Source: Sphingobium chlorophenolicum | Lineage (GTDB): Bacteria > Pseudomonadota > Alphaproteobacteria > Sphingomonadales > Sphingomonadaceae | Length of the DNA stretch: 64,000 nt | Reading direction: 5' to 3' | NCBI RefSeq assembly: GCF_000722875.1 | Contig: NZ_JFHR01000012.1 | Location: forward strand, 52,749-116,748 | Part shown: piece after piece, positions 60,575-64,000 of the stretch | Layout of the letters: each line of letters opens with the position of its first letter | Position numbering within the stretch: position 1 is the first letter of the stretch | Translations under genes and position numbers: made by a program | Notes under the pieces: model-generated | What the model was told of the DNA's origin: nothing | Database searches by the model: none | Seen by the model: the letters and a program-made list of their open reading frames with translations, nothing else

Positions 60575-60805
60575 TATATTGCCGATGACCTTTTCCGTCC
60601 GGAATCCGTCATGAAGGCCCCAAGTCGCACGGACTCCTAACGTAAAAGCGGCAGGAATTGAACTATCCATATACGGTCGATCAGCTATGGGTTCGGATTG
60701 TGCCATAGCGGAGCATTGAGGAATTTCTGTCCTTTATCCACGTCTTTTTCCGATCCATATGCGCCTCATGCCGACCATGATTCGCAATGCTTCAGCTATG
60801 CTGCG

Positions 60806-61849
60806 ATGAACGCCTCAATCGCCGCGCCGCACCCCTTGGCCAGACCCGTCGCCGAAGCCGACACGCCGCATGTCTCCATTCTCGACGGCTGGCGCGGGAT
60901 TTCGATCCTGCTCGTGCTGGCGGCACACATGCTGCCGCTCAGTCCCAAGGCGCTGAAGCTCAACGAAGCCGTCGGCATGGTGGGGATGTCGCTGTTCTTC
61001 ACTCTGTCGGGCTTTTTGATCACTAAGGCGCTGCTCAAGGATTCGTCGGTCCTTCCTTTCCTGATCAAACGGCTGTTCCGCATCGTTCCGTTGGCATGGA
61101 CGTTCGTCCTGCTGGTCGTCGCGACCCAGGCATCGTCCTGGCAGACGGTCGCCGCAAATCTTCTGTTCTTCGCCAACAACCATAAACCTTATCTCTTTTT
61201 CGCCGGGCATTTGTGGAGCCTGTCGCTGGAGATGCAGTTCTACATGTTCGTCGCGCTGCTGGTCGCGATTGGTGGGCGCAGGGCGATCATGGCCCTGCCG
61301 CTTCTGGCTGCCGCCGTCACGCTGTACCGCGCCGTTAACGGCATTACTGCCGGCGTCCACACGTTCGACCGCATCGACGAGATTTTGGCCGGCGCGATCC
61401 TGGCGATCGCGATCGGCCGGGGATGGCGGCCGTCCGAATCCTGGTGTAGGCCGTGGGTCTGGGCGTTGCTGCTGGCCTGCAACCTGATCGGATCGCTGCC
61501 CTATATGCAGCATCATTTTCCGCTGCTCGCCTATCTGCGTCCTTATCTGGCGGCGGGCGCCGTTGGGCTCAGCATCTTTGCGCCGGACAGCGCCGTGACC
61601 CGCTACATGTCGAGCGTGCCGCTGCGCTATGTCGCTCAGATTTCCTTCGCCCTCTATGTCCTGCATCCGCTCAGCTACAAGGGCTGGCTGGGCAGTGGCG
61701 ATACGATGGAACGCTATCTGAAGCGCCCGCTATGCTTCCTGCTCTCCTTCGCCGCCGCGCATCTCTCGACCTTCCATTTCGAACGGCCGCTCAACCGTTT
61801 CGGCCACCGGCTGGCGTCGCAGGTCAAGCGCGGGAGGGCCGATCCATGA
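60806..61849 (+). CDS. Acyltransferase 3 family protein (OafA/YrhL-like)
   Basis: The 347-residue inner-membrane protein has about 10 hydrophobic segments and the family pattern: ILDGWRGISILLVLAAHMLP with the R and H of the active site, GMSLFFTLSGFLITKALL, LIKRLFRIVPLAWTF and a GHLWSLSLEMQFYMF segment. Such enzymes O-acetylate (or otherwise acylate) surface sugars. ATG 60806 is chosen because the upstream 36 residues look non-coding. It is coupled (ATGA) to the next gene, another acetyltransferase. Confidence 0.88.
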   Translation: MNASIAAPHPLARPVAEADTPHVSILDGWRGISILLVLAAHMLPLSPKALKLNEAVGMVGMSLFFTLSGFLITKALLKDSSVLPFLIKRLFRIVPLAWTFVLLVVATQASSWQTVAANLLFFANNHKPYLFFAGHLWSLSLEMQFYMFVALLVAIGGRRAIMALPLLAAAVTLYRAVNGITAGVHTFDRIDEILAGAILAIAIGRGWRPSESWCRPWVWALLLACNLIGSLPYMQHHFPLLAYLRPYLAAGAVGLSIFAPDSAVTRYMSSVPLRYVAQISFALYVLHPLSYKGWLGSGDTMERYLKRPLCFLLSFAAAHLSTFHFERPLNRFGHRLASQVKRGRADP

Positions 61850-62364
61850 GCGAAGGCCGCCCCGGCGTCTGGCGCCTGATCCGGGAGGACAGGTCGGCGC
61901 AGCGCGAAGGCTTCTGGGCGCAGGGTTTCTGGGCCTTGGCGGTCTACCGCCTGTCCCACCGCCGCCTGGCCATGCGGCAGGGACTCGTCAGGCGGCTATG
62001 GGGCGGATGGGCGAAACTGGCCGGCAAGGCGGTCGAATGGCTGTGCGGCATCTCCCTGCCGGAAGAAACGACCATAGGCCGCCGCCTGCGGATCGAGCAT
62101 TTCGGCGGCATCATCGTGCACAGCGCCACGGTGATCGGCGACGACTGCCTGCTGCGGCAGAATGTGACGCTCGGCAACCGCAGCGAGGCGCGGCCGCTGG
62201 ATGCGCCGGTGCTCGGCGACCGGGTCCAGGTCGGGGCAGGGGCGGTGATACTGGGCGCGGTGCGGATCGGCGACGACGCTATCATCGGCGCCAATGCGGT
62301 GGTGCTGATCGACGTGCCCGCGGGCGGCGTCGCGGTGGGAAATCCGGCCCGGCTGATCAGGTAG
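61846..62364 (+). CDS. Left-handed beta-helix acetyltransferase (serine O-acetyltransferase-like)
   Basis: The 172-residue product starts MSEGRPGVWRLIREDRSAQR and has hexapeptide repeats: EETTIGRRLRIEHFGGIIVH, SATVIGDDCLLRQNVTLGN, GDRVQVGAGAVILGAV and IGANAVVLIDVPAGG. The His in IEHFGGIIVH sits where CysE-type enzymes keep a catalytic His. Given the ATGA overlap with the acyltransferase-3 gene, it probably acetylates a sugar or a precursor of the polysaccharide and not serine. It is convergent with the GT2 gene that follows. Confidence 0.85.
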   Translation: MSEGRPGVWRLIREDRSAQREGFWAQGFWALAVYRLSHRRLAMRQGLVRRLWGGWAKLAGKAVEWLCGISLPEETTIGRRLRIEHFGGIIVHSATVIGDDCLLRQNVTLGNRSEARPLDAPVLGDRVQVGAGAVILGAVRIGDDAIIGANAVVLIDVPAGGVAVGNPARLIR

Positions 62365-62385
62365 GGCAGGGCGAGGCGTGAAGCC

Positions 62386-63561
62386 TCACTCGCCGTCGCG
62401 CGCGGTGCGGACCCAACCCCGTTTCGGGCCAAGCGCCAGCCGGAAGTAGAAGCCCATCTTCTTCAAAACGCTGACCGGCATCAGCACCATCTCCCGCAGC
62501 GTCAGGAGATCCCGCCCATATCCCGCCCACGCCAGCAATATGGCCCCCCCGAACAGCGCGATCATGCCCGACAGCAGAGCCAGCGGCGCCACGCCGCCCC
62601 CCGCCAGCCACCACAGGCCCGACAGGGCGCACAGCACAGCGAGCAGCATGCAGAGCAGGCTCAGCGGCGGAATGGCGATGTCCAGCCCTAGCAGGATCAA
62701 CCCCAGCTTGCGTCGCCTCAATCCCTCCAGCAGCAACGGTAGGACGAAACGGCGCATGATGGACATATATCCGCTCTCCCACCGGGCGCGCTGGATCTCG
62801 GCGGCCTTGCCGTCCAGCGGCAGCGGGCTGGCGATGCGCGCCTGGGGCGAAAAGACGGGCGGATGACCGGCCCTGGCGAGGTCGATGCCCAACAGCAGAT
62901 CCTCCACAATTTCCCCGGACGCGATGGGAATGCTGTCCAGCGTATCGCTCGGAAACGCCATGCCGCTGCCGGTCAGGATGCACGGTACGCCCAGCGCATG
63001 GCACCCCAGCAGGCGGACATGGTTCTTGACGCGGATGGCGAACGCGCTGAACCGCATGGCCAGCCGTCCTTGTGCCGGGGCGGTGATCAGGTAGGAACCC
63101 TGCACCGGCCGGCCGGTGCGCGCCACATCGGCCGCCAGCCGCGACAGGGCGCCGCTTTCGACATGGCAATCCGCGTCCACGACGATGATGACCGGATTGG
63201 TCCATTGCCGCGCATGGGCGACGCCATGGGCCAGCGCATATCCCTTGCCCCGCAGGTCGGCGTCGACCCGCTCGGTCACCTCCGCCCCCATGGCGCGGGC
63301 GATGGCGGCGGTGTCGTCGCTGCAATTGTCGGCGACCACCAGCAGCCTGTCTCCCGCCCGCAATTGGGGAAGCAATGCCGAAAGCGTCGCCGCGATGACA
63401 GCCTGTTCGTCATGCGCGGGGATCAGCACGGTGAAGGCGGGGGCCTCGCCCGGCTCGCCGTTCGGGCGCGCCAGGAAGGCGCAGGCGATTTCCAGCGCGA
63501 ACAGCGCGACCGGCGGCATGGCCAGCATGGCGCAGAGCAGCAATATCGTGGTGACGGTCAT
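62386..63561 (-). CDS. Membrane glycosyltransferase family 2 protein
   Basis: The 391-residue protein has an N-terminal membrane segment (ILLLCAMLAMPPVALFALEI), a GT-A domain with TVLIPAHDEQAVIAATLSAL, VADNCSDDTAAIARAMGAEV, VIIVVDADCHVESG and EIVEDLLLGIDLARAG, a QxxRW-type end motif (EIQRARWESG), and two or three C-terminal membrane segments. This is the layout of processive or initiating GT2 enzymes, as in cellulose or hyaluronan synthase-like proteins. The donor and linkage are unknown. It is preceded by a small membrane protein gene (34 bases). Confidence 0.85.
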   Translation of the reverse strand: MTVTTILLLCAMLAMPPVALFALEIACAFLARPNGEPGEAPAFTVLIPAHDEQAVIAATLSALLPQLRAGDRLLVVADNCSDDTAAIARAMGAEVTERVDADLRGKGYALAHGVAHARQWTNPVIIVVDADCHVESGALSRLAADVARTGRPVQGSYLITAPAQGRLAMRFSAFAIRVKNHVRLLGCHALGVPCILTGSGMAFPSDTLDSIPIASGEIVEDLLLGIDLARAGHPPVFSPQARIASPLPLDGKAAEIQRARWESGYMSIMRRFVLPLLLEGLRRRKLGLILLGLDIAIPPLSLLCMLLAVLCALSGLWWLAGGGVAPLALLSGMIALFGGAILLAWAGYGRDLLTLREMVLMPVSVLKKMGFYFRLALGPKRGWVRTARDGE

Positions 63562-63595
63562 GATCCCTGCCCAGCCTGCCGATGAGAATGTGCGC

Positions 63596-63838
63596 TTATT
63601 TCTTACCCGATCCCGGCCGCCGCCATCCCATCGCCTCCCTGATCATGAGAAGGCAAAGCCAGCATAAGGTCGCCGCATAGAGGGGAAGCCAGAAAATCGC
63701 CATGATCCTGTCGGCCGTTCCCACCGTCACGACGTCGCGGGAACGCGTCTGCCGCCGCCACAGGGCGACAAGGCCCACGACCCACAACGTCGCCAGGGCA
63801 AGAAGAGCGGCGCTGGCCCATAGCGGATAGGAAAGCAT
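63596..63838 (-). CDS. Small two-pass membrane protein, 80 aa
   Basis: The product has two hydrophobic segments, LWASAALLALATLWVVGLVA and IMAIFWLPLYAATLCWLCLL, with a short charged loop and a basic C-terminus (RRPGSGKK). No family recognised. It is upstream of the GT2 gene on the same strand (34 bases), so it may be a partner subunit in the membrane. A possible sigma-70 promoter lies at 63891-63919. Confidence 0.6.
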   Translation of the reverse strand: MLSYPLWASAALLALATLWVVGLVALWRRQTRSRDVVTVGTADRIMAIFWLPLYAATLCWLCLLMIREAMGWRRPGSGKK

Positions 63839-63890
63839 GAGATGCTAGAACTCAAAAACAGAGGATTCGTCAAGCTTTAAGGAACAGTGC

Positions 63891-63919
63891 CAATATTTTT
63901 GACCCGGCGCCCAAGTCAA
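63891..63919 (-). promoter_or_regulatory. Possible sigma-70-type promoter
   Basis: On the minus strand, TTGACT (63919-63914) is followed after 17 bases by ATATTG (63896-63891). The -35 is close to consensus and the -10 weak. It would serve the small membrane protein and GT2 genes. A second TTGAC lies closer to the ATG. Confidence 0.3.
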
Positions 63920-63961
63920 AGGGCCATGTCTGGAAGATGAAATGGCCAACCCCTCCAAATT

Positions 63962-64000
63962 CCCCCTCCCGCAGGCGGGAGGGGGTTAGGGGGGTGGGCG
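63962..64000. repeat. Family B palindromic repeat, truncated by window end
   Basis: CCCCCTCCCGCAGGCGGGAGG is a perfect short hairpin followed by GGGGTTAGGGGGGTGGG, which resembles the inner part of the rnr insertion at 26290-26394. The element runs off the right edge. Confidence 0.65.

Overview
The window looks like chromosomal DNA of an alphaproteobacterium of the family Sphingomonadaceae, with a Sphingobium- or Sphingomonas-type genome most likely. The reasons are the high GC content, the alphaproteobacterial form of the housekeeping proteins (ParC, RarA, RNase R, PurQ/PurS), the style of small exported proteins, and several families of GC-rich palindromic intergenic repeats. The genus is an inference and rests on no database search.

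Region 1 (1-38000) is mostly housekeeping and metabolism. It opens with purQ (cut by the window edge) and purS, then a TauE/SafE permease and purC. A trehalose cluster follows (otsB, a GH15 glucanase/trehalase, otsA). Next come a GcvA-type LysR regulator with a divergent small ORF, parC, a GGDEF/EAL c-di-GMP enzyme with a degenerate GGDEF motif, and a tight block of cca, a Nudix hydrolase, a DUF1285 protein and a GNAT enzyme. Then come a dihydroneopterin aldolase-like gene, a 2OG-Fe(II) oxygenase, an EVE-domain protein, small envelope proteins, a GT2 glycosyltransferase behind a 600-base non-coding stretch with two DnaA boxes, tRNA-Thr, a predicted RNase H-fold protein with rarA, a GT4 glycosyltransferase, a MOSC protein and rnr. 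The rnr gene carries a palindromic repeat inserted in frame. After that lie a WYL-like small protein, a MATE pump with a DUF808 protein, small stress-type proteins, purU, a DUF1338 2-oxoadipate dioxygenase/decarboxylase, and a Sel1/SPOR protein divergent from a ParA-RHH-TPR/SPOR operon. tRNA-Asn closes the region.

Region 2 (38000-64000) is a long exopolysaccharide or surface-polysaccharide locus. The first half has a Tat-type exported protein of unknown function, two tandem paralogous O-antigen polymerase/ligase genes with AT-rich 3' ends, GT4, GT25 and two GT2 glycosyltransferases, and a Wzx-type flippase. The middle has a LapG-like (BTLCP) cysteine protease, a SleB-type cell-wall hydrolase, a small exported protein, a polysaccharide deacetylase and a third O-antigen ligase-like protein whose start codon abuts a perfect 17-bp hairpin. 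The last part is a minus-strand export operon: OPX (Wza/GumB-like), a small exported protein, an outer-membrane beta-barrel, a Wzc-type co-polymerase/tyrosine kinase and a membrane-anchored protein. Around it lie a GT4, an acyltransferase-3, a left-handed beta-helix acetyltransferase, a membrane GT2 and a small membrane protein. Together these could assemble sugar units on a lipid carrier, flip them, polymerise them (Wzy/Wzx), export them (Wzc/OPX/barrel) and modify them by acetylation and deacetylation.

Repeats of at least four families are scattered between genes, and one lies inside a gene. No transposase, integrase, prophage or CRISPR array was seen.
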